Shown in pieces: positions 25,752 through 34,405 of a stretch of DNA of 64,000 nt. The notes beneath the pieces were generated by a model. It was given only the letters and a program-made list of their open reading frames with translations, was not told where the DNA came from and did not search any database. Position 1 is the first letter of the stretch, and each line of letters begins with the position of its first letter. Made by a program: the position numbers and the translations under genes. This DNA is from CAZSBB01 sp964605235 (GTDB taxonomy: Bacteria > Planctomycetota > Phycisphaerae > Phycisphaerales > Phycisphaeraceae). The stretch covers positions 58,552-122,551 of the forward strand of contig CAZSBB010000016.1 of the NCBI GenBank assembly GCA_964605235.1, written 5' to 3'.

Positions 25752-27188
25752 ATGTCCTCACGCGATGTTTATGAATCTCCCCTGGCGACCCGCAACGCTT
25801 CGCCGCAGATGCAGGCGATCTGGTCGCCCCAGCGTAAGTTCTCCACCTGGCGCCGGCTGTGGCTGGCGCTGGCGGAGGCGGAGCATGAGCTGGGCTTGCC
25901 GATCAGCGCCGAACAGCTCGCCGAGCTGCGGGCACATCTGGATGACATCAACTACGACCGCGCCTCGGCGTACGAAAAGCAGTTGCGGCATGACGTGATG
26001 GCGCATGTCCACGCCCTGGGCGAGCTGGCGCCGCTGGCGCGGCCGATCATTCACCTGGGCGCCACCAGCCAGTACGTCAACTGCAATACGGAACTGCTGC
26101 AGATGCGCGACGCGCTGCACCTGCTGGCGGGCAAGCTGGCGCGGGTGATTGATCTGCTGGGGGCGTTTGCCGCGCGCTACCGCGACCTGCCGACGCTGGC
26201 GTTCACGCATTACCAGCCCGCCCAACCAACCACGGTGGGCAAGCGCGCCTGCCTGTGGGCGCACGACCTGGCGCTGGCGCTGGAAGAACTGGAACACCGC
26301 GCCCAATGCCTGCGTTTTCGCGGGGTCAAAGGCACCACCGGCACGCAGGCGTCGTTCCTGGAGCTGTTTGAAGGCGATCACGCCAAGGTCGAGCTGTTGG
26401 ATGAGCTGGTCACGCAGAAAATGGGTTGGCCGGTGGACCGAAGGTTTGCCGTGACGGGGCAGACGTACCCGCGCGTGGTGGACGGCATGGTGCTGGCGAG
26501 CCTGGCGGCAACGGCGGCGGCGGGGATGAAGTTCGCCACCGACCTGCGGCTGCTGGCCAATCGCAAGGAACTGGAAGAGCCGTTTGAAGCCGAGCAGATC
26601 GGCTCCTCGGCGATGGCGTACAAACGCAACCCCATGCGCTGCGAGCGCGTCTGCGGGCTTTCCCGGTTCGTCATCGGCCAAACGCAGATCGGCTTCACCA
26701 CCGCCGCCGAGCAATGGTTCGAGCGCACGCTCGACGACTCCAGCACGCGCCGGCTGATCCTGCCCGAGCCGTTTTTGGCGCTCGACGGCGTGCTGGACCT
26801 GCTGATCAACATTGCCGGGGGCATGGTGGTGTACGAGAAGACGATTGCCGCGAACCTGGCGGCGGAGCTGCCGTTCATGGCAACGGAAAACCTGCTGATG
26901 GCGGCAGTGAAGCGCGGGCACGATCGGCAGGCGGTGCATGAGGTCATTCGTCAGCACAGCCAGGCGGCCGCCCAGCGGGTCAAGAGCGAAGGGCAGGCGA
27001 ACGACCTGCTCGACCGGCTGGCGGGCGAGGCGCTGTTTGCCGGGGTCGATCTGCACGCGGTGCTGGACGCCCGGCAGTTCGTCGGGCGCGCCCCGCAGCA
27101 GGTGGATGCATTCCTGGCGCAGGTGGTCGAACCGATCCGTCAGCGCTACCGCCAGCAGTTGGCGTATCAGCCGACGCTGAAGGTGTGA
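25752..27188 (+). CDS. purB: Adenylosuccinate lyase
   Basis: A 478-aa lyase of the fumarase/aspartase superfamily. It catalyses two fumarate-releasing steps in purine synthesis, making AMP and AICAR. The signature GSSAMAYKRNP (284-294), with the mobile-loop Ser pair, and THYQPAQPTTVGKR (152-165) with the catalytic His are present. The length fits the long PurB form. The ATG at 25752 follows a 75-bp inverted repeat; the upstream in-frame start at 25698 would translate the repeat and is rejected. No clear Shine-Dalgarno sequence is visible. Confidence 0.9.
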   Translation: MSSRDVYESPLATRNASPQMQAIWSPQRKFSTWRRLWLALAEAEHELGLPISAEQLAELRAHLDDINYDRASAYEKQLRHDVMAHVHALGELAPLARPIIHLGATSQYVNCNTELLQMRDALHLLAGKLARVIDLLGAFAARYRDLPTLAFTHYQPAQPTTVGKRACLWAHDLALALEELEHRAQCLRFRGVKGTTGTQASFLELFEGDHAKVELLDELVTQKMGWPVDRRFAVTGQTYPRVVDGMVLASLAATAAAGMKFATDLRLLANRKELEEPFEAEQIGSSAMAYKRNPMRCERVCGLSRFVIGQTQIGFTTAAEQWFERTLDDSSTRRLILPEPFLALDGVLDLLINIAGGMVVYEKTIAANLAAELPFMATENLLMAAVKRGHDRQAVHEVIRQHSQAAAQRVKSEGQANDLLDRLAGEALFAGVDLHAVLDARQFVGRAPQQVDAFLAQVVEPIRQRYRQQLAYQPTLKV

Positions 27189-27528
27189 GCGGGGGGTTGC
27201 GGAACTTGGCCGTGGTGTTGCAGGTCCGGGCTGCCCGGACACGATTTTACCTTGCGCCCCACCCTGTCCGGGTCAGCCCGGTCCTGCGGAAAATGCCGGT
27301 TCCGTGTCATGTCACCTGTTTCCGGAGGTGACATGTACGTAATTTGTTTGAACAAAAGCACTTGGCGATGTCACCCGCCTTGCGGGGTGACATGGGGCCG
27401 ATTTTGCAAGTTCATTGATGAGCTGAACTTGTAAAAAATGGCGGTGTCACCATGGCCATGGGACGGCCGGGGTGACACCTCCGCGGTGACATCTATATGG
27501 AAGTCGCACTTCACGCGGCGCGTGGGCT
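27189..27528. other. Convergent intergenic region with a cluster of hairpins
   Basis: About 340 bp without a gene. It contains GTCCGGG/CCCGGAC (27224-27240), CATGTCACCT/AGGTGACATG (27308-27335), ATGTCACCC/GGGTGACAT (27368-27393), CAAGTTCA/TGAACTTG (27407-27431) and GGTGTCACC/GGTGACACC (27443-27479), plus a half site GGTGACATC (27485-27493). Three of the stems share the core TGTCACC/GGTGACA. Both flanking genes end here, so a shared 3'-end structure (terminators or mRNA protection) is plausible, but no stem is followed by a T-run. Confidence 0.7.
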
Positions 27529-29445
27529 TCAGCGGATCGGCGCCGGCGGCGGGCCCTGACGCTGGTTGGAGCGGGCGGGGGCTTGCTCACCTTCCCCACC
27601 GCCAGCGGCGTTTTCATTGGTGGCGGGGGCGGGGTCATTTCCGGGGGCATTTCCGGGGGCATTTCCGGGGTCATTTCCGGGGGCGCCGGCGTTCATGCCC
27701 TGGGCTTGCTGAACGAGGTCGGCGACGGTTTTGACGGTGCGGACGGGCAGGTACATGCGGTAGGCGAAACCGGCATCCTGCACGCCCAGGCCAAAGGTGA
27801 GCGGCGGGAGGTCAGCCGGGGCGTTGATCTGCATCTGCGGAGCGAACATCGCCAGCAGGGGCGCTACCGCCTGGAGGAAGCCGGCGACGTTGACATGGAT
27901 TTCCATGGCGGGATGCGCCGGCAGGGCGTGCTCATCGAGGTTCTGCAGGAGCGGGTCGGTGTCGAGGCTGTGCTCGGGTTTGACCAGCAGGTCTTTGATG
28001 AGCGCCGGGTTGGGATTCATGGTCAGCACCACGCCGTCGTCGGTGGCGGCGAAGTAGCCATTGGCGCTGGCGAACATCTGCACGAAGGGCGCCATCGGCC
28101 CCATCTGCTGGAGCATCTGCGGCGGGTACTGGGTCATGAGTTGGAACTGGGTGATGTCCTTGCCTTCGATCTGCATGACGCCGGGGGTGACGGTCGCCTG
28201 GTAGGTGATGTCAGCACCCATGCCGCTGGGCACGGTTTTGCCGTTGAGCGCCGTCACGCCGGTGGTGATGGCGTCGGCGAGGCCCTTGGGGTCAGCGCTG
28301 GCGTAGTGGGTCACCAGGTCCAGCGCCGCCGGGTTGAAGCCGGCGGCATTGGCGGGGGCGTACCAGGCGCTGCCGTAGCCCTGCATCAGCTTGAGCGCCG
28401 GCAGCAGCGGGCGGTACATCGCCGCCACGGGATGGTCCTCGGGCAGCAGCGCCATGGCGGCATCCGCCAAGCCCGGCAGGTCCAGCGCCTGGCCGTCGAA
28501 CGCCAGCGCCAGCAGGAACGGCTTGGCGGGCAGGGCGCGCAGGAGTTGCCGCGCCGGTGCGGCACTGCCGGGGAAAAACCTGGCGCAGGCGGTGTCGGGC
28601 TTGAACTGGGCGCCCACCGTCAGACCAACGCCGGTGTCGGAAAAGTCCAGCGCGATCACGCCCAATTCACCATCGCGCGCCACCGCCGCGCCCAGCGCGC
28701 CATACAATTTGAGCATCATCGCCACCTGCGCCGCCTGCTCGGCGGGCATCTGCGGGTTGCCGGCGACGCCTTGTTCAACTTGCGCCAGCGCGACCGTCAG
28801 GCCCTGCTGCAGCAGCGGCCGCATGGGTTCGATGACATACAGCAGCGTCAGGTCCGACTGCTGGATCGTCTGCGTGCCCACGCGCCCGGCGAGCTTGAGC
28901 AGTTCCGCGCCGCGACCGCCGGCGGCGTACTGCTCGGCGGCGGCCTGCTGGTTCGACAGCAGGGCGTAGCCGTCGAGGGGCCGGAGGAAGCCGGGCTGGC
29001 CCGAGGGCAACGGCGTCTGCTGCACGCCCTGGGCCAGCACGCCATAGTTCCCGGCGAAGGCGGCGTAGTCGGTCACGGGGATCAGGACGGTGATCACCGG
29101 CTCCTGCATTTCCTCCACGGTCTGGGCGTTGCCCAGGTTCAGCGCCAGCAGCAGCGGCGCGTCGTCACGCACGCCGTTGACCATGCCGCCGAGCATCTTG
29201 AGGGAGCCGAAGAGGTCCTGGACCATCGGCTCCTGGACGCCAAAGGTCTGCGCCAACCGGGCGAGCTTGGCGCTGGCGGCGGCGGGATTGGGCAGCAGCA
29301 GCGCCACGGCGGTATCGGCGGGCAGGCGGTCGAGCATGTCGGTCAGCTCATCAGCGCGCCCGGGTGCGGCAGGGCCCAGCAGCAGGGTCAACATCACCAG
29401 CAGACCGGTCAGGAAGCGACCAGCAGAAGGCAGCGGATGCAGCAT
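27529..29445 (-). CDS. Hypothetical secreted protein
   Basis: From the ATG at 29445 this is a 638-aa protein with a signal peptide (basic start, then FLTGLLVMLTLLLGPAAPGRA and cleavage near ADE). The mature sequence has long alternating hydrophobic and polar stretches such as LPADTAVALLLPNPAAASAKLARLA, GYALLSNQQAAAEQYA and YFAATDDGVVLTMNP, resembling planctomycete proteins of unknown function that are read as DUF3352-like; I do not claim that family. The last 60 residues are a Gly/Asn/Pro/Ala repeat (GNDPGNAPGNAPGND) from a 12-bp tandem repeat, then a basic tail. It is divergent from the EF-G gene. Confidence 0.68.
   Translation of the reverse strand: MLHPLPSAGRFLTGLLVMLTLLLGPAAPGRADELTDMLDRLPADTAVALLLPNPAAASAKLARLAQTFGVQEPMVQDLFGSLKMLGGMVNGVRDDAPLLLALNLGNAQTVEEMQEPVITVLIPVTDYAAFAGNYGVLAQGVQQTPLPSGQPGFLRPLDGYALLSNQQAAAEQYAAGGRGAELLKLAGRVGTQTIQQSDLTLLYVIEPMRPLLQQGLTVALAQVEQGVAGNPQMPAEQAAQVAMMLKLYGALGAAVARDGELGVIALDFSDTGVGLTVGAQFKPDTACARFFPGSAAPARQLLRALPAKPFLLALAFDGQALDLPGLADAAMALLPEDHPVAAMYRPLLPALKLMQGYGSAWYAPANAAGFNPAALDLVTHYASADPKGLADAITTGVTALNGKTVPSGMGADITYQATVTPGVMQIEGKDITQFQLMTQYPPQMLQQMGPMAPFVQMFASANGYFAATDDGVVLTMNPNPALIKDLLVKPEHSLDTDPLLQNLDEHALPAHPAMEIHVNVAGFLQAVAPLLAMFAPQMQINAPADLPPLTFGLGVQDAGFAYRMYLPVRTVKTVADLVQQAQGMNAGAPGNDPGNAPGNAPGNDPAPATNENAAGGGEGEQAPARSNQRQGPPPAPIR
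27635..27682. repeat. Four tandem 12-bp units in the 3' end of the secreted hypothetical
   Basis: Four consecutive copies of KCATTTCCGGGG (27635-27646, 27647-27658, 27659-27670, 27671-27682), differing only in the first base. The 12-bp period keeps the frame and encodes the GND/PGNA/PGNA/PGND tail on the minus strand. Such units can expand or contract without disrupting the reading frame. Confidence 0.85.
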
Positions 29446-29654
29446 GAGGAAATCCCAGAGAAAGCCGCGGGGTGACAGGGAAACGGATCGGCCGAGCCGC
29501 GGCGAGTCATGATACCGTGTTCCATGTTTGGAGTCGCACGTCGTCTTTCGTGGCACGATGCACGGGGCGTCTTTATACTGAGTGGTCGCGTCAGTTCCGG
29601 CGAGATGAGCGTCGCCGGCGCTGCAACCTCAACGCTCAGGGGAAGGAGGCCTGC

Positions 29655-31706
29655 GTGCCTGCGTACAACACACTGGACATTCGCAACATCGCGCTGCTGG
29701 GCCATGGCGGCAGCGGCAAAACCACGCTGGTGGAAGCGATCCTGCATCAGGCAGGCGCGATCGGCCATATGGGCACGATCGAGCGCGGCGACACGATTTG
29801 CGATTTCGATCCGCTCGAAAAGCATCATGGGCATTCGCTCAACAGCGCCATCGTCAGCCTGGACCACGCCGGCAAGCACATCAACCTGATCGACACCCCC
29901 GGCTATCCCGACTTCATGGGGCAAGCCATCGCGGTCATGCCGGCGGTGGAAACCGTCGCCGTGGTCATCAACGCCCATCAGGGCATCGAGATGGTCACCC
30001 GCCGGATGATGGAACGCGCCGCCGAGCGCAAGCTCTGCCGCATGATCATCGTCAACAAGATCGACGGCGACAATGTGGACCTGCCGGGCCTGCTCGAACA
30101 GATCAAGGAAACCTTCGGCGCCGCCTGCCTGCCCCTGAATCTGCCCTGCAACAACAACGCCGGCGTCATCGACTGCTTCCAGAACGCCGCCGGCGACAGC
30201 GATCTGGGCGACGTCAACGAATACCACACCCACATCATTGATCAGGTGGTCGAAGTCGACGAAAACCTGATGGCGACCTACCTGGAAACCGGCGAGGTCA
30301 AACCCGACCAGCTCCACGCGCCCTTTGAAGCCGCCCTGCGCGAGGGCCATCTCATCCCGGTCTGCTTCACCAGCGCGACCACGGGCGTGGGCATCAAGGA
30401 ACTGCTGGATATTCTCGTTTCGCTGGCGCCCAATCCCACCGAAGGCAACCCGCGCCCCTTCGTCCGCGGCGAACCCGACCAGCACGACGGCGAGGAGTTC
30501 CACGCCGAACCGGACGCCAGCCGACATGTGCTGGCGCATGTGTTCAAGGTCACCGTCGATCCGTTCGTCGGCCGGCTGTCGATCTTCCGCGTGCACCAGG
30601 GCACCATCACCAAGGACAGCCAGCTGTTCATCGGCAACGCCAAGAAGCCGTTCAAGGTGGGCCACCTGTTCAAAGTCCATGGCAAGGAGCACAAGGAAGT
30701 CGACTCGGGCATCCCCGGCGACCTGTGCGCCGTCGCCAAGATTGAAGACGTCCATTACGACGACGTGCTGCACGACTCGCACGATGAGGACAACATCCAC
30801 CTGCGCCCCCTGCCGTTTCCCAGTCCGATGTACGGCCTGGCGATCGAGGCGAAAAGCCGCGGCGACGAGCAGAAGATCGCCAAAGCCCTGGGCGCCTGCA
30901 CCGCCGAGGACCCCTGCTTCCAGGTCGAACGCAATGCCGTCACCCATGAAACGGTCATCCGCGGCCTGGGCGACCTGCACCTGCGCATCATGCTGGAGAA
31001 GATGAAGGAGCGGTATCACGTCGAGGTCGACACCCACGTGCCCCAGATCGCCTACAAGGAAACCATCGGCGGCAGCGCCGACGGCCATCACCGCCACAAG
31101 AAGCAGACCGGCGGGGCGGGGCAGTTCGGCGAGGTGTTCCTCTCCGTCGAGCCGCTGGAGCGCGGCGCCGGGTTCGAGTTCGTCAATGACACCTACGGCG
31201 GCTCCATCCCCGGCCAGTTCATCCCGGCGATCGAAAAAGGCGTGCGCATGGTGCTTGATACCGGCTGCATCGCCGGCTTTCCCCTGCAGGACGTGCGGGT
31301 GCGGGTCACCGATGGCAAGCATCACCCGGTGGACTCCAAGGAAGTCGCCTTCGTCGCCGCCGGCAAACGCGCCTTCATTGATGCGGTGACGAAAGCCAAA
31401 CCGCAGATTCTCGAGCCGGTGGTCAATCTCGAAATCACCGTGCCCCAGAACAACATGGGCGACATCGCCGGCGACCTTTCGGGCAAGCGCGGACGCATCC
31501 TGGGCACCGACAACGCCCCGGGCGGCATGGCGGTCATCAAAGCCATGGCGCCCCTCGCGGAGCTCGGTCAATATCAATCGCAGCTCAAATCGGTGACCGG
31601 CGGCCTCGGCTCCTACACCATGGAGTTCAGCCATTACGAGCCGGTGCCCAGCCATGTGCAGCAGCAGATCGCCGCGAAATACCAGCCGCATGCGGAGGAA
31701 GATTGA
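29655..31706 (+). CDS. Elongation factor G paralogue (EF-G2 type)
   Basis: A 683-aa translational GTPase. The GTP motifs are GHGGSGKT (16-23), DTPG (80-83) and NKID (134-137). The P-loop text GHGGSGKTTL is that of the EF-G2/FusA2 class, not the GHVDAGKTT form of canonical EF-G. Domain IV contains the expected GGAGQFGEV and the C-terminal domain has GRILGTDNAPGG. The start is GTG at 29655, supported by the perfect GGAAGGAGG site five bases upstream; in-frame starts to the left have none. No ribosomal-protein neighbours are present, so this is likely a second EF-G rather than the housekeeping copy. Confidence 0.88.
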   Translation: MPAYNTLDIRNIALLGHGGSGKTTLVEAILHQAGAIGHMGTIERGDTICDFDPLEKHHGHSLNSAIVSLDHAGKHINLIDTPGYPDFMGQAIAVMPAVETVAVVINAHQGIEMVTRRMMERAAERKLCRMIIVNKIDGDNVDLPGLLEQIKETFGAACLPLNLPCNNNAGVIDCFQNAAGDSDLGDVNEYHTHIIDQVVEVDENLMATYLETGEVKPDQLHAPFEAALREGHLIPVCFTSATTGVGIKELLDILVSLAPNPTEGNPRPFVRGEPDQHDGEEFHAEPDASRHVLAHVFKVTVDPFVGRLSIFRVHQGTITKDSQLFIGNAKKPFKVGHLFKVHGKEHKEVDSGIPGDLCAVAKIEDVHYDDVLHDSHDEDNIHLRPLPFPSPMYGLAIEAKSRGDEQKIAKALGACTAEDPCFQVERNAVTHETVIRGLGDLHLRIMLEKMKERYHVEVDTHVPQIAYKETIGGSADGHHRHKKQTGGAGQFGEVFLSVEPLERGAGFEFVNDTYGGSIPGQFIPAIEKGVRMVLDTGCIAGFPLQDVRVRVTDGKHHPVDSKEVAFVAAGKRAFIDAVTKAKPQILEPVVNLEITVPQNNMGDIAGDLSGKRGRILGTDNAPGGMAVIKAMAPLAELGQYQSQLKSVTGGLGSYTMEFSHYEPVPSHVQQQIAAKYQPHAEED

Positions 31707-31804
31707 GCCCGCAGCGCGCTTGCCGTTCACGGTGCTGATATCAATGTTCAAGTATTGACGCGGTGAACACCGATAAGAAAACCACCCGGCAAGTCAGATT
31801 TTTG

Positions 31805-31834
31805 TTGACTTGTTTTTCGCCAAATGGTTAAAGT
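31805..31834 (+). promoter_or_regulatory. Possible promoter of the lysine-rich small protein
   Basis: TTGACT (31805-31810) and TAAAGT (31829-31834) lie 18 bases apart in an unusually AT-rich stretch, a moderate sigma-70-type match. The spacing to the ATG at 31875 leaves a leader of about 35 bases that includes the AAAGGA site. Confidence 0.4.
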
Positions 31835-31874
31835 TTTGGTCATGCTCTGAGGATGTTCGCGAAAGGATCAAGCC

Positions 31875-31994
31875 ATGGCAAAGAAGAAGGCCGCTAAGAA
31901 GGTCACCAAGAAGAAGGCCACCAAGAAGGCCCCCGCGAAGAAGAAAGTCGCCAAGAAGAAAGCGACCAAGAAGAAGGCCACCAAGAAGAAGTAA
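31875..31994 (+). CDS. Small lysine-rich, histone H1-like protein
   Basis: A 39-aa protein with 22 Lys residues, otherwise mainly Ala, Thr and Val, built from KKAT/KKVA-like units (MAKKKAAKKVTKKKATKKA at the start). An AAAGGA site lies about 9 bases upstream, a promoter-like pair precedes it, and a strong terminator follows at 32126-32156, so it appears to be a complete single-gene transcript. The sequence resembles the tails of bacterial H1-like nucleoid proteins and probably binds DNA or RNA. It has no globular domain. The Lys-rich composition alone does not prove the function. Confidence 0.75.
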   Translation: MAKKKAAKKVTKKKATKKAPAKKKVAKKKATKKKATKKK

Positions 31995-32046
31995 GCGAAT
32001 TGCTCGTCGGTCAACGTGACCGCATGCAGGACTGAACGAATTCCTT

Positions 32047-32084
32047 GGCGAATCAGTCCGCTCCGAAACTCAGACTGATTCGCC
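32047..32084 (+). other. 12-bp perfect hairpin in the 3' UTR of the lysine-rich gene
   Basis: GGCGAATCAGTC (32047-32058) pairs perfectly with GACTGATTCGCC (32073-32084) around a 14-nt loop. No T-run follows, so it is not the terminator; the terminator lies 42 bases further on. It may protect the mRNA or form part of a 3'-derived small RNA. Confidence 0.6.
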
Positions 32085-32125
32085 CTCAGAACACATCCTC
32101 AAACCTCCTCAGAGCAGACAAACGT

Positions 32126-32156
32126 AAAGGCGTTCTCCTCGCGAGAACGCCTTTTT
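32126..32156 (+). terminator. Intrinsic terminator
   Basis: The stem AAAGGCGTTCTC / GAGAACGCCTTT (12 bp, loop CTCGC) is followed directly by more T residues (TTTTT in total). This is the clearest rho-independent terminator in the window and ends the transcript of the lysine-rich protein. On the opposite strand the A residues also give a T-tract, so it could also serve lpxB. Confidence 0.92.
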
Positions 32157-32278
32157 CATTGGGAAAAACCGCATCAATGCCGCAGCGCGCTCCGCCCGTT
32201 GGCCCCCGGCTCCGCCGGGGGATGTTGCCGCACTTCGCCCACCGGCAAACCGGTTGAGTCGACACCTCACCGGGTGGT

Positions 32279-33454
32279 TCAGCCCAGCCGCGCTTCGCGC
32301 GTCAGCGCTGCGGTGGCGGCTTCCGAAAACAACTTGTCCGCGAACGCCGCGTTCACTTCCCGCAGCCGCGCCACCTGCGCCGCCGCCGCCGCCGGCTGGT
32401 CAATCAGCTCCGCCAGCGCCGCCACCACCGGCGGCACCTGACCGAAGTGCGGTATCAACTCCACCAGCGCCCGCTCGCGACCCTGCCACTGCGCCACCAG
32501 GTTCGGCAACGTGTACGTCTTGGCGGCCACCAGCCAGTTGAGCGCCAGATACATCGCCCGCGGCACGTTGTACAACGCCACCATCGGCTTCTCGTGCGCC
32601 CCCACCTGCAACGTCGCCGTCCCCGACGCCACCAGCACCGAATGCGCCCAGTCCAGCACCGATTCCGTGCGCCCCACCGCCAGATGCAACCCGCCGGGCA
32701 GCTCCGGCTTCCCCAGATGCGCGGCCGTCTGTTGGCGAATCAGCGTCGCCAGCTTGTCGTTGAACGCCGCGATCACCGCCGTCAGGTGCGGGCGCGTCCG
32801 TCGCAGGTGCATGAACGTGTCGAGCATGGTGATCCAGTTGCGGTTGATCTCCCCCACCCGCGAACCCGGCAGCAGCGCCAACCGATGGCCCTCCTGCGGC
32901 AGATCCGCCCCGGCGGGAACCCGCGCGTGACAGGATGGATCGAACACCGGATGCCCCACGAACGTCGCCCCCACGCCCCGACTGCTGAACCAGTCCGGCT
33001 CAAACGGCAGCAGGCACAGCACATGGTCCGACAGTCGACGCATTCGGCGAATCCGCCAGGAGCCCCACGCCCACAACTGCGGCGCCACCAGATGCACGAT
33101 CCGCGCCGCAGGACAATGCTGGCGCACCTGAGCACAGATCGCCCAGTTGCCCGCCGGGCTGTCCACCGGCACCAGGGCCTGCACCGCCTGCGCCTGGAGC
33201 CACTGTCCCAGCCGCGCCACCCGTCGGCGATGCGTTTGCACCTGCCGCAGCGTGTCCAGGCCCATCGCCGCATGTTCGGTGGTGGCTTCAATCAGTTCCG
33301 CCCCCGCCGCCGCCATGCGCGGCCCGCCCAGGGCGTAAATCGGCCGATTCGGCTCCTGCGCCCGCAGACGCGCGATCACCCCCGCCGCCAGCGCGTCGCC
33401 GCTGGGCTCGAACGTGGAAAACACCACCGCACCGGGATGCCGCAGGTCGGTCAT
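32279..33454 (-). CDS. lpxB: Lipid-A-disaccharide synthase
   Basis: A 391-aa GT19 enzyme that joins UDP-2,3-diacylglucosamine to lipid X in lipid A synthesis at the inner membrane. The N-terminus has VFSTFEPSGDALAAGVIARLRA, where typical LpxB proteins have a SAGEASGD motif. It continues with APQLWAWGSWRIRRM, FVGHPVFD, LALLPGSRVGEI, LVASGTATLQVG and MVALYNVPRAMYL, the standard order. The ATG at 33454 gives the usual length; the longer frame overlaps the divergent SDR start region. The FSTFEPSGD variant differs from the consensus. Presence of this gene implies a lipid A-like outer membrane. Confidence 0.85.
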   Translation of the reverse strand: MTDLRHPGAVVFSTFEPSGDALAAGVIARLRAQEPNRPIYALGGPRMAAAGAELIEATTEHAAMGLDTLRQVQTHRRRVARLGQWLQAQAVQALVPVDSPAGNWAICAQVRQHCPAARIVHLVAPQLWAWGSWRIRRMRRLSDHVLCLLPFEPDWFSSRGVGATFVGHPVFDPSCHARVPAGADLPQEGHRLALLPGSRVGEINRNWITMLDTFMHLRRTRPHLTAVIAAFNDKLATLIRQQTAAHLGKPELPGGLHLAVGRTESVLDWAHSVLVASGTATLQVGAHEKPMVALYNVPRAMYLALNWLVAAKTYTLPNLVAQWQGRERALVELIPHFGQVPPVVAALAELIDQPAAAAAQVARLREVNAAFADKLFSEAATAALTREARLG

Positions 33455-33527
33455 GGCTGCACAATGTACGCTAGGGGCCGTCCAATGTCGCTGTCGACGG
33501 GATGATACGGATGTGGATGACCAGCGC

Positions 33528-34301
33528 ATGATGGAAGACTCGCCTAACCGGGTCTGGATCACCGGCGCCTCCAGCGGCATCGGCGCCGCCCTGGCGCGCG
33601 AACTGACCCAACGCGGCGGCTATCGCCTGCTGCTGCTGGCGCGACGGGTGGATCGGCTCGAAGCGCTGGCGCAGGAGCTTGACGCCGACTTTGCCGCCCT
33701 CGACCTCGCCGATGCCGCCGCCTTGTCCGACGCCATCATGCAACTGCGCCAGCGCTTCGGCGCCCCCGCCGTGCTGATCAACAATGCCGGACTCGGGCAG
33801 TACCAGGCTTTCCTGCAAAGCTCCGAAGCCGATGCCCAGCAGCTGATGCAGGTCAACTACCACGCCCCGGCGCTGCTGATGCGCCGCCTCCTGCCGGACA
33901 TGCTCACGGCCGGGCGCGGCCACATCATCAACATCGCCTCCATTGCCGCGACCTTCGGCCCCTGGGGACACGGCTCCTATGCCGCCGCCAAGGCAGCGCT
34001 CATCGCCCTGACCCAAACCCTCGCGGTCGAGCATCGTCACACCGGCGTGCATTTCAGCTACGTCAAACCCGGCGTCATTCGCACCGAATTTTTCGACGAC
34101 CCCGCTTACGCCCCCCTGCAACCCCGCGTGCAACGCTACGGCATGCCCGTCGAGCTGGCGGCACGCCGCATCTGCAAACTGCTGACCCGCCCCCGGCTGA
34201 CCCTGCACCTGCCCGCCCACTACCGCCTGGCGGATGTGCTGGCTGCGGCGCTCCCGCAAACCATGGCGCGCATCGTCTGGAAGCACAGCCACCCGCATTA
34301 G
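33528..34301 (+). CDS. Short-chain dehydrogenase/reductase (SDR)
   Basis: A 257-aa classical SDR. TGASSGIG (12-19) binds the nucleotide, NNAG is at 85-88, and the catalytic set is Ser138 (NIASIA), Tyr151 and Lys155 (YAAAK). The start MMEDSPNRVWITG is preferred over upstream starts that run through the lpxB 5' region. It is divergent from lpxB with a 73-base gap that must hold both promoters. The substrate is unknown. Confidence 0.88.
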   Translation: MMEDSPNRVWITGASSGIGAALARELTQRGGYRLLLLARRVDRLEALAQELDADFAALDLADAAALSDAIMQLRQRFGAPAVLINNAGLGQYQAFLQSSEADAQQLMQVNYHAPALLMRRLLPDMLTAGRGHIINIASIAATFGPWGHGSYAAAKAALIALTQTLAVEHRHTGVHFSYVKPGVIRTEFFDDPAYAPLQPRVQRYGMPVELAARRICKLLTRPRLTLHLPAHYRLADVLAAALPQTMARIVWKHSHPH

Positions 34302-34405
34302 CGCGCTGCCCAGCGCATGAACTCACGCAATGTCCCCGCCACCCGCTTGCGCCTCTGCATCACCACACCCCACATCCTCCACCTCTTTCTGGTACAAATC
34401 GGCGC

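Noticed and set aside
27407..27431. CAAGTTCA/TGAACTTG hairpin followed by an A-run, considered as a terminator.
   Set aside because: The tail is A-rich on the plus strand, and no T-run follows on the minus strand, so it does not fit an intrinsic terminator.
29409..31751. A 780-codon minus-strand frame opposite EF-G.
   Set aside because: EF-G has GTPase motifs and a strong ribosome-binding site; the other frame has no motif.
31810..32019. A 69-codon Arg/Pro-rich frame overlapping the lysine-rich gene.
   Set aside because: It is a different frame from the AAAGGA-led ATG at 31875. Its Arg/Pro content arises from the Lys codons read out of frame.
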